Below are positions 14,001-22,720 of a stretch of 64,000 bases of DNA, one piece after another (the first letter of the stretch is position 1; each line of letters begins with the position of its first letter). The DNA lies in assembly GCA_035610835.1 (NCBI GenBank), contig CM069459.1, forward strand, positions 23,265,636 through 23,329,635, in the 5' to 3' direction. This DNA comes from Ophiura sarsii (Eukaryota > Echinodermata > Ophiuroidea > Amphilepidida > Ophiuridae). The position numbers and the translations under genes were made by a program. The notes beneath the pieces were generated by a model. The model was not told the origin of the DNA. It worked only from the letters and a program-made list of their open reading frames with translations, and did no database searches.

Positions 14001-15946
14001 GTCATCAGTTGGTATTATTCATCATAGGGTATTTTGCATGTTTCACTATCTGTCCCCATCCAAAGAATGACTCCTTCTAAATATGATTTTCGTGTTAATT
14101 TCTGTATCGCTTACCAGAGCTCAAAAACACACTTCTTCGTGCTTGTTCTTATCTACTCTTTCTCAGTTTTATTAATAAATAGTCTCTTTTAATATTTTCG
14201 TTAGTTCGTAAGTGGTGTGCGTAGCGTATATAGACGTTTGTTATTTTGCGATGGGGGATGAGACTAATCTGGACCGCGATACTCACGAAATGTCTAAAAT
14301 AAATTCGGCCATTGCGTTTACACGGCGGAGAATTACGATGAAATATGGAATAATTTAGCATTTTCATGTTTTAAAAAGTGGCTGGAAAGAAAGATGAGGA
14401 CTTTATGAAGGTGCGTAGCTAGTATGAAAATCAACGGGAATGCAGTTTTGCTGTAATTCCCCCACCAATCATTCGAGTTCCTCACCATTCACTTTGTACA
14501 GCAAATCAAATTGACAGTTTTTAGCAATACAATTTCCTCATACGTTGGTAGGGGGAAAAAACACACCCCAACGTATGGGTTTCCTGTACTAACTCAAACT
14601 GAGTACCCCGGGTGAAGTCTTCTGAAGAGTACATTTTGTCGCTCTTGTCTTGTTCACTCTAGTCAAGAACGTAACGGTAAGCACTAAATTTAAAGTTAAA
14701 TGTCCGAATTTAGGCTTAATTTAGATATTTACAGGGCACAGCTTTGGTTCCCATCTACCCAATGTATTTCTCTATGAAGCCATGTAATTAATTTGAAAGG
14801 TGACTGTACTAAAAGTCAAGTGTAAATTAATAATAAGTCAAGTCAAGATTTAGATTAGTCCTAGTAACATAGGACCTGCGAATCTCATCTATCATTAACA
14901 TCTGGACATTATCAACTACTGATTCTTAAGTCCTAGAACGTTCCCAATAAGTGATGCACGGAAATAAGCAATGAGATTTTTGCAACGGTGTAAAAACCAA
15001 AGTATTTGATTCACAAACGATTTTCGAAGTGATATCAATTGTATAGACTCATACCTTGATGTACATACCATTTAAAATGAAGATAATTGTTCAAAAACGT
15101 TGCATTTGGAGAATTTTCCACACGCCAATTTCCTCCGTGTTGAAAACTAAGTCGAAACAAAACCGGAAGGATGAAATAACAAGGTCAGAGGTCGTACACG
15201 TTAGGTCGTATTTGTAAACAAACTCCCACCAGGCAGTATTGGGCTCATACAGGGTGGTTATTGCATTGATTGAGGTATCCGTATTTAACATGTGGTAACT
15301 ATTCATGATATAATACAATTGAATGTCTCCTTGCAATGAATAAATATGAGATTATCTGGTTACCTCATCAATATAGATTAAGTTGGGTGAAAAATCAATT
15401 TTTTTACGTGCAACAAAATCGCCTGTCACGCTATAACAGTTTCGCCCAGGCCTAACGTCATCGTTTGTTTACTTCGAAATACGCATGCGCAGATTTTAGT
15501 ATCTTCGAAAGTGAACTTAGCCGACCCGAATCGGCATAAAAGTGGATTTAAATTACTATTTTTATCAGATGTAAGTGTAGTATCGTTGTAATCAATAAGT
15601 TCAAACAAATTCTGTGATTCTTAGCTAAACAGCCATGTCATTGTGGGTGAGTAAGAATGGTTTTGGAAAATGCTAGGAGTTGCAGAAGTTTTACTTTGTA
15701 AATTTTGGGCTCGTTAAAGCTTAAATACCGAAGTCACATCATAGTAACGTTCTGTGACTCAGTACTATAACTAAGTCCTGAGACACATGTTACTGCGACT
15801 AGATTTAGATTACCTTTTTCTTTGCTCGCGTCAGCTGCATCACTATCAGCAATGTCAGCAGTGTCAGCACCAACGAATTCAACGCAGATGACAACAAACA
15901 TCATCAATAGAGTTGTCCACGTCTTTGCGTCTACGCCCACCGCCAT
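1928..15946 (-). CDS. SUMF2: Sulfatase-modifying factor 2 (pFGE) gene, 8 coding exons, 3' end outside window
   Basis: Exons (minus strand, 5' to 3'): 15946-15814, 10562-10406, 9379-9265, 7349-7305, 5254-5104, 4197-4142, 3721-3637, 2099-1928. All junctions are GT/AG and all phases agree, giving 914 coding nt (304 codons plus 2 nt). Residues 1-27 form a signal peptide; from about residue 50 the product is an FGE-sulfatase (formylglycine-generating-enzyme) domain. Diagnostic SUMF2-like stretches are [74 protein letters not shown] and GNTWEWTS. Family knowledge: SUMF2 is a soluble ER protein that binds sulfatases and SUMF1 and does not itself make formylglycine. Seen here: the region aligned with the SUMF1 catalytic cysteines reads [12 protein letters not shown], with no cysteine. 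The final exon, expected to encode the NTPDSASDNLGFRC-like end, was not found between 1 and 1927 and presumably lies beyond the edge. An in-frame TGA sits 6 nt upstream of the ATG. Confidence 0.94.
2303..2335. repeat. Poly-C followed by (CA)n
   Basis: About 16 C residues run into about eight CA repeats within SUMF2 intron 7. The rest of 2110-3636 shows no coding or clear element. Confidence 0.9.
3637..3721 (-). CDS. SUMF2: SUMF2 exon 7
   Basis: Acceptor TTGCAG, donor GTATGT. Encodes [20 protein letters not shown] then AYPSQNDY, matching the GKFP...DG.HG..PV.AFP.QN.YG block. Ends in phase 1 and completes a Gly codon with exon 8. Confidence 0.95.
3822..4000. mobile_element. TTAA MITE family 1, truncated copy
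   Basis: Starts TTAA then CACTTTCCACACGGCAGAGG and follows the family consensus (GTCTGCAGACGACATTCCAAA, GGTTCAGTAATCCTTGAGAT) until about 4000, where homology stops. It sits in SUMF2 intron 6, just downstream of exon 6. Confidence 0.8.
4142..4197 (-). CDS. SUMF2: SUMF2 exon 6
   Basis: A 56-bp exon with acceptor TTTCAG and donor GTAAGT. Joined in phase it gives [19 protein letters not shown], matching the YPWGN....N.WQG motif. The phase (1 in, 0 out) closes the gap between exons 5 and 7 exactly. Confidence 0.93.
4269..4595. repeat. Dispersed repeat GGACCTCTCAGGT...AGAACAGG (copy 1)
   Basis: Begins GGACCTCTCAGGT and ends GGTCGG(T)AGGGCCCA(A)AGAACAGG followed by T-rich sequence. The same start and end occur at 26556-26789, as an end fragment at 27530-27566, and inverted at 42059-42278. 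Interiors are AT-rich and diverged. Confidence 0.7.
5104..5254 (-). CDS. SUMF2: SUMF2 exon 5
   Basis: Acceptor TTGTAG, donor GTAAGA. Encodes [40 protein letters not shown] and [10 protein letters not shown], the central HPV.HVSW.DA.AYC.W.G.RLPTE.EWE.AARGG block of the family. Here the usual VSWNDA is ISFMDA. Starts in phase 0, ends in phase 1. Confidence 0.96.
5293..5542. mobile_element. TIR MITE (GGGGTCGTCCATAATTTTCG)
   Basis: Ends GGGGTCGTCCATAATTTTCGCC / GGCGATAATTTTGGACGACCCC in inverted orientation. A second inner pair of TACGTAC(A)AAGCGTACGTAA blocks makes most of the 250 bp self-complementary. Located in SUMF2 intron 4. Confidence 0.88.
6592..7060. mobile_element. TIR element with 9-11 bp target duplication
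   Basis: Inverted ends ATGCTGGTTCCCTGCA, plus a matching block AACTTATCCATAG(G/A)TGCAGG further in. The direct repeat AAGTCATATCT lies outside both ends (6581-6591, 7061-7071). A 9-bp reading with TATGCTGG ends would fit Mutator-like elements. Located in SUMF2 intron 4. Confidence 0.85.
7305..7349 (-). CDS. SUMF2: SUMF2 exon 4 (45-bp micro-exon)
   Basis: A 15-codon exon, [15 protein letters not shown], in phase 0 on both sides, with acceptor TTTTTTCAG and donor GTAAGA. It corresponds to the WWLPV..A.WR motif shared by SUMF1 and SUMF2. Confidence 0.95.
7411..7759. mobile_element. TTAA MITE family 2 (AGGGGCATT)
   Basis: TTAA then AGGGGCATTGAGAGATACAT at the left; ATACATCTCTCAATGCCCT then TTAA at the right. 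349 bp in SUMF2 intron 3. Confidence 0.85.
7895..8131. mobile_element. TTAA MITE family 1, complete copy
   Basis: TTAA-CACTTTCCACGCGGC ... GGCGCGTGGAAAGTG-TTAA, 237 bp. The intact TTAA at both ends is the piggyBac-type target. Located in SUMF2 intron 3. Confidence 0.9.
8714..8946. mobile_element. TTAA MITE family 1, inverted copy
   Basis: Same family as 7895-8131 in opposite orientation, less than 600 bp away. CACTTTCCACGCGGC at the left, GGAAAGTG-TTAA at the right; the left TTAA has decayed to TCAA. The pair could form a snapback in the SUMF2 pre-mRNA. Confidence 0.88.
9265..9379 (-). CDS. SUMF2: SUMF2 exon 3
   Basis: Acceptor CTCTAG, donor GTATTT. Read in phase from exon 2 it gives [20 protein letters not shown] and then [19 protein letters not shown], matching the FR(D/E)F...TEAE.F.WSFVFEDF region of SUMF2. 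Ends in phase 0. Confidence 0.95.
9587..10256. mobile_element. TIR element (CAGTCAGCTGTAG...GGGGCCC)
   Basis: About 55-bp imperfect inverted ends containing CAGTCAGCTGTAG, GGGGCCC(C/T)GTTTCAATTG and AGGGCGCTCT. 670 bp in SUMF2 intron 2, no coding. Confidence 0.85.
10406..10562 (-). CDS. SUMF2: SUMF2 exon 2: start of the FGE-sulfatase domain
   Basis: Acceptor CAG at 10565-10563, donor GTAACA after 10406. It encodes [20 protein letters not shown] and onward to [12 protein letters not shown], the first strands of the FGE fold with the conserved GGxFxMGT motif. It enters in phase 1 and leaves in phase 2, which fits exons 1 and 3. A TTAA-type MITE ends only 32 bp upstream of this exon. Confidence 0.95.
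10595..10999. mobile_element. TTAA MITE family 2, next to the exon 2 acceptor
   Basis: TTAA-AGGGGCATTAAGAGAT at the left and ACTTAATGTCCCT-TTAA at the right, 405 bp. Its left end is only 32 bp from SUMF2 exon 2, upstream of the acceptor on the transcribed strand. Confidence 0.85.
11368..11410. repeat. Short repeat shared with 48.37-48.42 kb
   Basis: GGTCAAAGGTCA ... CATTAGAGGTCAATCTGTGT recurs in the centre of the palindromic element at 48116-48738. The stretch 11000-12480 otherwise shows no gene. Confidence 0.5.
13026..13160. repeat. Small hairpin (GTCGACCGTTACGTAC)
   Basis: TAGTCGACCGTTACGTAC at about 13059-13076 pairs with GTACGTAACGGTCGACTTGA at about 13120-13139, with additional ACTCGACG/GGTCGAGT pairing outside. 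Confidence 0.6.
13233..13258. repeat. Poly-G run of 26
   Basis: Uninterrupted G run immediately before a TIR element; G-quadruplex prone and likely to vary in length. Confidence 0.95.
13260..13828. mobile_element. TIR element (GGTGCTCAGTGGTCATTACA)
   Basis: Inverted ends GGTGCTCAGTGGTCATTACA plus GGGGTATCATGC. The interior at 13608-13735 has four about-31-bp tandem units starting AGGGTAT and ending TACTTG(C/T)(T)TA, each able to form a small hairpin (GGGTATC..AAATATTTTGA). 569 bp in SUMF2 intron 1. Confidence 0.85.
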
Positions 15947-16487
15947 TTTTAATCAGAAAAGAGCACTAAAATGAAGAGAAAGGACACGTAAGCTTGTGTG
16001 GAATGAACATGCCGAATTCGGTAACAGCTTGCGGGAAAGTGGTATGTACAGCTATGGATACAATCTCATATACAGAATGCACAGTTGCACCACCTTATTC
16101 AGTATATAGGTAAATTTGCATCATGTGATAATCTGTGTAAGCGATTTGCTAAACGTAGCCTGTGGTAACAAAACCGTCTCTTACACAACTGTGTTGTCTG
16201 TTGTTGAAGCATTCAAAATAACAGCATTGGTTGGGTGAATCAAGCAGTTTCGGGAAATAGTCAGAACTTTTTAGGGCGTCACCAACTTGTTTATTATATT
16301 GCAGTGATGGGATAAAGAGGGTTTAGGGTATCATCCTAGTACAGGAAACCCATACGTTGGTGTTTTTTTCTGCGTTTTTTTTAGGATGGGGACAGATAGT
16401 GAAACATGCAAAATACCCTATGATGAATAATACCAAAACTGATGACAAATATCACTAAGTATGATTTGTTGATTTGTTGTACTAGTA
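13829..16487. repeat. Nested inverted repeats enclosing SUMF2 exon 1
   Basis: Four inverted pairs: 13829-13866 with 15766-15805 (AGTCGCAGTAACATGTGTCT); about 13868-13965 with 14860-14932 (ATAGATGAGATTCGCAGGTC); 13977-14063 with 16383-16485 (CATAGGGTATTTTGCATGTT); 14558-14592 with 16338-16372 (AACGTATGGGTTTCCTGTAC). Exon 1 at 15814-15946 lies inside the outermost pair. This looks like superimposed insertions and inversions, not one simple element. Confidence 0.75.
15814..15946 (-). CDS. SUMF2: SUMF2 exon 1: start codon and signal peptide
   Basis: Encodes [20 protein letters not shown] and a short acidic stretch. The hydrophobic core ([16 protein letters not shown]) fits an ER signal peptide with cleavage after about residue 27. 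The exon ends in AAAAAG before GTAATC, phase 1. The start lies in AAAATGGCGGT, a good match to a YY1 site, which often overlaps initiation regions of housekeeping genes. An in-frame TGA just upstream fixes this ATG as the first usable start. Confidence 0.85.
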
Positions 16488-16900
16488 TCATCCCGGGTAT
16501 CATAGGGTCAATAAGTATAATAGTCCTTTAGGTTTAGGGCCGGCTGGGGTTTTAGGCAAATATAGATTCTGCTAGAATCATGCTTAGGCAGACCCTGAAG
16601 CAGCAGCCTAAATTCTTTCAATCTGTTTTCACAAAGGAGCCCCAAGGAGACACACCTAATTTAGACGATCAAATACAAGCCAAATTGACAAACGTTGAAT
16701 TCACAAGAGAGGACGTTGTTAAGGAACTCAACAAACTAAGCCCAGACAAAAGCCAAGGACCTGACAAACTCCATCCTAATTTAGACGATCAAATACAAGA
16801 CAAATTGACAAACGTTGAATTCACAAACATCTGGAGTACCAAGACTGACTTTTTATGCTTGACTTGTACAGCCTAGTGCAGAGAAGAGAACGAGGCGACA

Positions 16901-17264
16901 CAGTGGCGTAGCCAGGTTATTCATATTGGGGGGGGGGGCGATAACTGAAAATGAAGCGACAAAATTGTTGCGAGTCAAGACACGCGCGCATAGCGCGCAA
17001 TTTTTTTTGACTTTACACCTATTTTTGGCACGATTGAGGTACATTTTGGCTCTAAACAAGCTTGTACCAACGAATATTGTATGTAGGTGACTGTTATGCG
17101 CGCGTAGCGCGCGAAATGTTTTCATATGTGTACTTTTGACCATCATAATTCCATGATTCCTCTGGTCAAATGAACCGACAGTGCCAATCTCAACCGACAC
17201 GACGTCAATATTGGGGGGGGGGGGGGGCGATCGCCCCCCTCGCCCCCCTCTGGCTACGCCACTG
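16901..17264. mobile_element. hAT-type MITE inserted in the LINE remnant
   Basis: TIRs CAGTGGCGTAGCCAG and its complement CTGGCTACGCCACTG bound 364 bp. The flanking 8-bp direct repeat AGGCGACA (16893-16900 and 17265-17272) is a perfect target duplication; 8 bp is the hAT signature. G-runs lie just inside both ends. No transposase coding. Confidence 0.92.
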
Positions 17265-17574
17265 AGGCGACAGGCGACTTGATTGAAACATTCAAGATCC
17301 TGAAAGGTTTCGAAAGGACACAACCAAGCTGCTTCTTTCAACTAGCAGACACTGGAGGACATAATTTGAAACTCTTCAAACCAAGAAGTTTCAAATTAAG
17401 ACTAGACAAATCACTGAAGTGCAGAGTTTTCTCACAGCGAGTTATAAATCAATGGAACAAACTCCCGAAGTATATGATTGGAGCAAAAACGACTAATGTC
17501 TTCAAAAATGAGCTCGATAGACATTGGAAGGATATGAGGTATTTAAAGGCGTAGCCTATCACTTCCCATTAAAT

Positions 17575-17604
17575 TGTAAGTGTAAGTGTAAGTGTAAGTG
17601 TAAG
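17575..17604 (+). repeat. (GTGTAA)n microsatellite, LINE 3' tail
   Basis: Five tandem hexamers directly after the LINE C-terminal frame; reads as the element's own 3' repeat. Confidence 0.85.
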
Positions 17605-17730
17605 GCCAAGACAAATAAATTGTTTTATTGTCCATAGATCACTCTCAGTAGGCCTATCAGTTTTTGTTTCTTGCCTTTTATTAAAAGTTAAGACTTGAAA
17701 GTTGGTTTTTTAGAGCTGGGGCCGGGGGCG

Positions 17731-17846
17731 TATTTTCTTTATGCAACTATAACGGGATGCAATAGACAACAGACTGACAGATCGCTACACGGAATAAAGC
17801 GTAGTAACACAATGGGATGCATCCCGTTATAGTTGCAGAAAGAAAT
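17731..17846. mobile_element. Short hairpin MITE (TGCAACTATAACGGGATGC)
   Basis: TTTCTTTATGCAACTATAAC plus GGGATGC at the left, with the inverted partner at 17818-17846. About 116 bp. Poly-C at 17994-18015 follows. Confidence 0.7.
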
Positions 17847-17993
17847 TAAGCGGCCGGGGGGAGTATGGGTTTTGACAATGAAAACATTTTTCTTAGGGCC
17901 CTTCAGCGGGCCCAGAACCACAAGCCGCAAAACGCGCCGCTCGCTCCTCTCGCGCCGCATACTGACTAGTCACATAAAAAGGACATGTTGCCC

Positions 17994-18015
17994 GCCCCCC
18001 CCCCCCCCCCCCCCT
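17994..18015. repeat. Poly-C run
   Basis: About 22 C residues. The neighbouring 18016-19520 shows no gene or clear element beyond two CAGGGTGT-type solo ends, at 18765-18776 and 19502-19512. Confidence 0.9.
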
Positions 18016-19821
18016 CCCCCGGACGGGGAAAAATTGGCAAAATGGGGACGAAAAAGGCGGAAAATCATGTTAAATCAGCCGTTTTTTGACCTGGTTTCTT
18101 TGAAAAAGGGACCGTTATGGGAATCTATGGGGATTTTGCCCCTCGGAGTTGCAATATAAATGTGAACATGTTTCCTATATTATATGTTAATTTCGTTGAG
18201 ATATCTCTTTTTGTTCTCGTGTGGCCAGACATAATCGAAAATCGATGAAAATCGTATTTTCAATTTCAATCAATCCTCTCTACCACTTACCCAACATTTC
18301 AAACAATGTAGCCCACACCACATAAGCAATATTCAAAACTCCCGCCAAAGAAAGGAAAGTTAAAACCACTCAAGCAGAACAAATCTTGGTTTATTTGCGG
18401 ATTAAAAATCAAAATGTATCTCCAAATTTCACCCATAAAAGTATGCAAATAATAAAAAGTTATACAAGTGATGTGAAAAGTTGAGATATGGCGACCAAAA
18501 ATAAGCCCTGTCCTATGGACGGATGGATCTCAGGTAGGGTTAGTAATTTCACAGATTTTTAAATTCATCATTTCGACCAAAATTGAAATCTACCATCTTT
18601 ACCAGAAAGTCTGTATTTTCCATCAGAAATGTCCGATTTTCGAAATTTAAAATTCTTATGAAAGCTGGGCGTTTGCGCAAGATATTTGTGAAAACGGTTT
18701 GAACAATATCAATCGAATTCATACCGTAATAAATCATATTGCCTCGGTACAGTTCTTTCTGATACACCCTGTATATTAGGGTTTTTAACTGATATGTTCG
18801 ACTCTTTTTGTTGATGCTTTTAACCGATCCAGTATTATACTCCACTTTTTCAAACATTTTTATTTTATTTTAGCGAATATTACCTTAGAACATGCGCAAT
18901 ATTCATTCGCCTAACTCAAGAATATTATAGATAATTAAAGGTATATTACGGTATGTTATCTTTTCCAGGGGACGCCATTGATTTGATGTAAAATGGATTT
19001 TGATTATAATTTCAGACATTTCATCATAGTTGGAGCTAAATTGTTTCATCCTTAAATCACTGGAGTTGGAAAATCAATTCCAGCGCAAATATCCTTTTTA
19101 TTGAACATTACCCGTCATATGGTTTGTCGCTTTCAGTTGAAACCATAACCACGTGCGAATGATATAATATAACCTTGAATATTTTGTGAATGAGCCCATG
19201 TCCTGCATCGTCTGAGTTTTCCCCTTTAGTAGTCCCAAGCCCTCTTGTGGAGAGATCATAACATCAGAGAGTTACGATACAACTGACTACTTTCTATTAC
19301 AGTTAGCATGTAGAGTGTGCACTTTACACACTGCATATACTTGACATTGCTATAGCAACCGTAGATTAAATGGAAGAAAGGAAAACATTTCTTCAGAGGA
19401 AAGCTTCCAAAGGGTAAATATGAATATGCATGCATATTACTATTTACATCCAATCTGTACAGTTTTCATGACCAAATACACCATGTTTCACATGGGACAC
19501 TTTTTGACACGCCCTGTACAACCATGCTGCAATCAAAGGTATAGATAAGTTAACAATGTACAATATGTAGTATGCAATCATTTTGCTATCAGGGGTAGAT
19601 AGCAATGAGCATTGTGAAGTATACCAATCATGTTGCTATGAGCCTTGTGTAGTATACAATCATGCTGCTATCAGGAGTAGATAGCAATGTGCATTGTGTA
19701 GTATAACACTCATGTTGCTATCAAAGTATACTATCACGCTTCTATTAGTGGTAGCATATAGCAATGTGCACTGGGTATACAATCATCAGGAGTAGAATGA
19801 TAGCAATGTGCATTGTTAGTA

Positions 19822-20721
19822 CAGGGTGGTTCAATAAAACGATGACAGTTTTTTGAAGCCATTTCTTTTAAAATTCTGTAGATTTAAAAAAAAAAATCAT
19901 TATGCATCAACTATATGATCTTGACCATCTATGCTGAAAATATCGTTACAAATAACCTTACGGTTGCATAATAACAGCTATTCGAACACAGTCTGTCCCA
20001 TTTCACTCTGTCCACGCGTGTACTGATTTCGCGACGTACATTGAATACTGAATGATGAATTGCGTGCAAGTAATCTAAGATTTGAAGATCCCGCCAAGTG
20101 AAACCAGTGTAATTGTTAACACTTTAACTATCTATGCAGGTGTGAAATCAATACGTTATAATAATACCACGAGTGACCCTAATTAGAATTATTGATTTTC
20201 ATAGATTGGAGGTGTAATTGTCTATGTGCTCTATGCCTTAAAAGTGACGATGCCATTTAATGTTATCTTGCTGGTCATTTCCCGTAGACTTACCCGTGGA
20301 CAAAGAGATTTTGGATAGATTCTCTTCAAATAGCTATCATTTTGCCGCCATAGCATTATTAACATTGAGATTTTCAGCATAGATATATGGCCAAGATGAT
20401 AATTTTGAGGAATATGTAAAAATAAATTAAACCAAATCCCACAATTTTGAAAAATATGGCTTTGAAAAACTGTCAACGTTTTATTGAACCACACTGGTTG
20501 TATCGTCGCGAAATCAGTATCCGTGGACAGAGTGAAATGGGACAGACTTTGTTCAAATAGCTGTTATTTTGCAATCGTAAGGTTATTTGTAATGATATTT
20601 TCAGCATAGAATAGATGGTCAAGATCATATAGTTGAATATTGAAAAAGATTGTTTTTAAATCTACAGAATTTAAAAAAAGATGGCTTCAAAAAACTGTCA
20701 ACGTTTTATTGAACCACCCTG
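19822..20721. mobile_element. TA-flanked TIR element inside the minisatellite
   Basis: TA-CAGGGTGGTTCAATAAAACG at the left and its complement CGTTTTATTGAACCACCCTG-TA at the right; arms of about 215 bp. A diverged extra right end lies at about 20255-20495, so one related element or end is stacked inside another. Tc1/mariner-like by its TA target. Confidence 0.85.
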
Positions 20722-20820
20722 TATAACACCCCTGTTGCTATCAAAGGTAGTTAGCAGTACTGTATGCATTATACTATCATGATGCTATCAGTGGTAGATA
20801 GCAATGTGCACTGTGTATGC

Positions 20821-21053
20821 CGAGGGCTTAGAGGTAGAACTGACTATGTCCATTTTGACTTTTTGGACATACACCTGCTGGACATGGCCTGTTTTGCAAC
20901 AAAACTAAAAACACCTTCACGGACATAATCAAAAGGGGGGTACATAGACATAGACACTTTTTTCCACAGAAAGAAAGTTCATATCCATGTTACTTGTACA
21001 ATTATCTGGACAAAGTCAAAATGGACATAGTCAGTTCTACCTCTAAGCCCTCG
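20821..21053. mobile_element. TIR MITE (CGAGGGCTTAGAGGTAGAAC)
   Basis: CGAGGGCTTAGAGGTAGAAC ... GTTCTACCTCTAAGCCCTCG, 233 bp. Inverted arms continue inward through ACTATGTCCATTTTGACTTT. Inserted in the minisatellite. Confidence 0.9.
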
Positions 21054-21928
21054 AATTGAATCACGTTGCTATCAGTGGTAGATAGCAATGTGCACTGTGT
21101 ATACAATCACGTTGCTATCAGTGGTAGATAGCAATGTGCACTGTGTATATAATCACGTTGCTATCAGTCTGGTTGCATAGCAATGTGCACTGTGTATACG
21201 ATCACGTTGCTATCAGGAGTAAGTAGCAATGTGCATTGTGTATACAATCACGTTGCTATCAGTGGTAGATAGCAATGTGCACTGTGTATACAATCACGTT
21301 GCTATCAGGAGTAAGTAGCAATGTGCATTGTGTATACAATCACGTTGCTATCAGGAGTAAGTAGCAATGTGCATTGTGTATACAATCACGTTGCTATCAG
21401 TGGTAGATAGCAATGTGCACTGTGTATACAATCACGTTGCTATCAGTGGTAGATAGCAATGTGCACTGTGCCAATACAATCTCGTTGGTATCAGTGGTAG
21501 ATAGCAATGTGCACTGTGTATACAATCACGTTGCTATCAGTGGTAGATAGCAATGTGCACTGTGTATACAATCACGTTGCTATCAGTGGTAGATAGCAAT
21601 GTGCACTGTGTATACAATCACGTTGCTATCAGTGGTAGATAGCAATGTGCACTGTGTATACAATCTCGTTGCTATCAGTCTGGTAGCATAGCAATGTGCA
21701 CTGTGTATACAATCACGTTGCTATCAGGAGTAAGTAGCAATGTGCATTGTGTATACAATCACGTTGCTATCAGGAGTAAGTATAGCAATGTGCATTGTGT
21801 ATATAATCACGTTGCTATCAGTGGTAGATAGCAATGTGCACTGTGTATACAATCATGGAGATCACAGTCTGGTAGCATAGCAATGTGCACTGTGTATACA
21901 ATCACGTTGCTATCAGGAGTAAGTAGCA

Positions 21929-22105
21929 ATAATAATAATAATAATAGTAGTGACAAGGCACATATCCACTCTGAGAGCGCTCAAGGCACAAACATAAAAA
22001 ATACGATATAAATAGAAAACGATATACAACAACAAATTTATAAAACTACTTAATTATTACAAAAAGTCTCAGACATCAGGATGTGTTTTCAACAGTTTTT
22101 TTGGT
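21929..22105. mobile_element. Interspersed repeat with AAT tail
   Basis: An (AAT)n tract leads into GACAAGGCACATATCCACTC and AGAGCGCTCAAGGCACA, a pattern common in short interspersed repeats of marine invertebrates. It interrupts the minisatellite. Class uncertain. Confidence 0.45.
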
Positions 22106-22720
22106 ATACAATCATGCTGCTATCAGGAGTAGATAGCAATGTGTTTTGTGTAGTATACAACCATGCTGATATCAGAAGTAGATATCCCAGTGGGCAACAT
22201 TTCGCAATGCGCATTGTGTAGTTATACAATAATGCTGCTATCAGGAGTAGACATCAACAATATGCATTGTTTAAGTATAACAATCATACTGCTATCAGGG
22301 GGTAGATAGCAATGTGTATTGTGTAGTATATATAACAATCATGTTGCTATAAGGGTAGATAGCAATATGCACTGTGTAGTATACAATCATACTGCTATCA
22401 GGGGTAGATAGCAATGTGTATGGTTTAGTATATTCATGCTGCTATCAGGAGTAGATAGCAATTTGCATTGTGTAGTTTACAAACCTGCTGCTATCAGAAG
22501 TAGATAGCAATGTGCATTGTAAAGTATACAATCGTGCTGCTATCAGGAGCAGATAGCAATGTGCATCGAGTATTATACAATCATAATGCTATCAGGAGTA
22601 TATAGATAGCAATCTGCATTGAGTTTTATATACTACAATTATTCTGCTATCAGGAGTAGATAGTGATATGCATTGTATAGTATACATGGTATACAAGCAT
22701 TTGAAAAGCAATGTTCATTG

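Larger units (their letters stand above)
16580..17604 (+). mobile_element. CR1/L2-like LINE remnant, internally deleted and split by a MITE
   Basis: The left part (16580-16876) encodes FFQSVFTKEP...FTREDVVKELNKLSPDKSQGPDKLHP, the segment just before the RT domain in CR1/L2-type LINEs. A short direct duplication of the LDDQIQ(A/D)KLTNVEFT stretch follows. The right part (17279-17554) encodes the LINE C-terminus: IETFKILKGF, then FSQRVINQWNKLP and FKNELDRHWKD. The whole catalytic RT core is deleted. A (GTGTAA)n tail at 17575-17604 is typical of the microsatellite 3' ends of such LINEs. Non-functional. Confidence 0.9.
19540..22720. repeat. Palindromic minisatellite, 46/49-bp units, plus orientation
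   Basis: The unit contains the hairpin TTGCTATCA-GTGGTAGA-TAGCAA followed by TGTGCACTGTGTATACAATC. The core 21058-21925 is highly homogeneous at 46 bp (about 19 copies; for example units start at 21065 and 21111). The outer parts, 19540-19815, 20725-20820 and 22106-22720, are diverged and mostly 49 bp, carrying GTGTAGTATAC instead of GTGTATAC. Three insertions interrupt the array: 19822-20721, 20821-21053 and 21929-22105. Confidence 0.95.

Noticed and set aside
1928..15946. Assignment of the FGE-domain gene to SUMF1 (the active enzyme)
   Set aside because: The catalytic-cysteine region has no cysteine, and local motifs ([14 protein letters not shown]) match SUMF2.
17575..17604. Interstitial telomere repeat
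   Set aside because: The unit is GTGTAA, not TTAGGG, and it follows a LINE 3' end.
17833..18159. 108-residue plus-strand frame with a proline run
   Set aside because: The prolines are the poly-C run at 17994-18015; no domain or conservation is visible.
21058..21925. CRISPR-like array of palindromic repeats
   Set aside because: Units are contiguous, with no variable spacers, and the setting is eukaryotic.
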